Origin: Thermocatellispora tengchongensis
Lineage (GTDB): Bacteria > Actinomycetota > Actinomycetes > Streptosporangiales > Streptosporangiaceae
DNA: 64,000 bases
Direction of reading: 5' to 3'
NCBI RefSeq assembly: GCF_014202315.1
Contig: NZ_JACHGN010000007.1
Coordinates: 1 to 64,000, forward strand
Of the stretch, positions 63,289 through 64,000 are shown piece by piece; within the stretch, counting starts at the first letter, position 1; each line of letters starts with the position of its first letter. The translations under genes and the position numbers were made by a program. Below the pieces are notes generated by a model. It did not search any database and was not told the DNA's origin. It worked only from the letters and a program-made list of their open reading frames with translations.

Positions 63289-64000
63289 TTACGGGTTCGT
63301 CACACGGATCAGGCACTCCTGAACCACGGACACCACGAGTTCCCCAGAGGGAGTGAACATCTGCCCCCTGGCCAGGCCCCGCGCGGAGCCCGCCCATGGT
63401 GACTCCTGAGCGTAGAGCAGCCAGTCGTCGGCGCGGAAGGGGCGGTGGAACCACATCGCGTGATCCAGCGACGCGCCGGTGACGTTCGAGGCGCCCCAGG
63501 CGATGCCGTGCGCCAGCAACACGGTGTCGACGAGGGTGAAGTCGGAGGCGTACGCCGCGAGCACGACGTGCAGCAGCGGGTCGTCGGGCAGGTCGGCGTC
63601 GTAGCGGAACCAGACCTGGGTCTCGGAGCTGCGCAGCGAGGGGTCGCGGTGTGCCTCCCAGGTGAGCGGGGTGACGTACCTGGTGTCCACCGGGCGGGGG
63701 CGGGCGAGCATCTCGCGGAACATCGGGTCGTCGCCGACCAGCTCGCGCATGCGGTCCTGGGAGGCCGGCAGGGTCTCGGGGGCGGGCACGCCGGGCATCG
63801 CGGCCGCCTGGTGGTGCAGGCCCTCCTCCTGGATGTGGAAGGAGGCCGACATGGAGAAGATCGCCTTGCCGTGCTGGATCGCGATGATCCGGCGGGTGGT
63901 GAAGGAATGCCCGTCGCGGACCCGCTCCACGTTGTAGACGATCGGCACGGCCGGGTCGCCGGGGCGGATGAAGTAGGCGTGCAGCGAGTGCACCAGCCGG
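63289..64000 (-). CDS. tesB: Acyl-CoA thioesterase II (TesB), 5' end outside the window
   Basis: A double-hotdog acyl-CoA thioesterase that frees fatty acids from CoA. The visible 237 residues run from HSLHAYFIRPGDP to the C-terminus, with the second hotdog's YASDFTLVDTVLL (catalytic aspartate) and SLDHAMWFHRPFRADDWLLY. The N-terminal 50 or so residues lie beyond base 64000. The reading frame is open to the edge. Confidence 0.93.
   Translation of the reverse strand, partial: RLVHSLHAYFIRPGDPAVPIVYNVERVRDGHSFTTRRIIAIQHGKAIFSMSASFHIQEEGLHHQAAAMPGVPAPETLPASQDRMRELVGDDPMFREMLARPRPVDTRYVTPLTWEAHRDPSLRSSETQVWFRYDADLPDDPLLHVVLAAYASDFTLVDTVLLAHGIAWGASNVTGASLDHAMWFHRPFRADDWLLYAQESPWAGSARGLARGQMFTPSGELVVSVVQECLIRVTNP

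Overview
The window is one contiguous piece of a high-GC actinomycete chromosome. GTG starts are frequent, many gene pairs overlap by 4 bp, and codon third positions are strongly GC-biased. The rRNA leader at the left edge, furA-katG, a WhiB7-type regulator with an AT-hook, and the block UPF0182 / PDZ-Lon-like protease / moaE / DUF2342 / Nudix fit the Streptosporangiaceae (Nonomuraea, Microbispora and relatives). That placement is inferred from gene content, not from a database search.

Layout. 1-300: leader and promoters of an rRNA operon whose 16S gene lies just left of the window on the minus strand. 0.5-13.4 kb: an ABC-2 export operon with its own winged-helix regulator, an ABM-truncated haemoglobin fusion, an orphan KdpE-like response regulator, an ABC exporter behind a MerR-type promoter, two aldo/keto reductases, a secreted protein, a copper-amine-oxidase-like protein and a methyltransferase. 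13.7-18.6 kb: an ArsR-like regulator, a frame-disrupted gene, and a translationally coupled three-gene operon (cucumopine-synthase-like protein, FAD-dependent amine oxidase, P450) that looks like a small biosynthetic cluster. 18.7-21.4 kb: katG and its Fur-family repressor. 22.5-26.5 kb: a three-gene TPR-CHAT protease system with a membrane partner and a small zinc-ribbon partner. 26.5-38 kb: a secreted calcium-repeat protein, an oxidoreductase and sugar-utilisation block (SDR, AKR, MFS, GH106-like glycosidase, MarR), an acyltransferase, and a GntR/DUF5808 membrane-protein pair.

38-42.5 kb is a decay zone. It holds a TetR regulator, a frameshifted alpha/beta hydrolase, a broken acyl-CoA synthetase, a chimaeric oxidoreductase/epoxide-hydrolase remnant and an Nramp fragment. 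Two equally spaced GTTAC-N12-GTAAC operators sit here, and the zone ends at an initiator tRNA-Met.

42.5-56.6 kb is conserved actinobacterial backbone: UPF0182, PDZ/Lon-like protease, moaE, epimerase, DUF2342 protease, Nudix, EEP phosphatase, nucleotidyltransferase, YgjP-like peptidase, ThiF/E1-like protein and AarF kinase. 56.6-61.4 kb carries a complete P450 electron-transfer set (reductase, P450, [3Fe-4S] ferredoxin), a divergent TetR, a degenerate duplicate of the ferredoxin and a sigma-factor remnant. 61.7-64 kb holds GC-rich direct repeats, a small conserved protein, whiB7 with a long attenuator-like leader, and the 3' part of tesB.

The strongest leads are the 15.1-18.6 kb putative natural-product operon, the TPR-CHAT system, the whiB7 leader, and the shared operators of the decaying TetR regulon.
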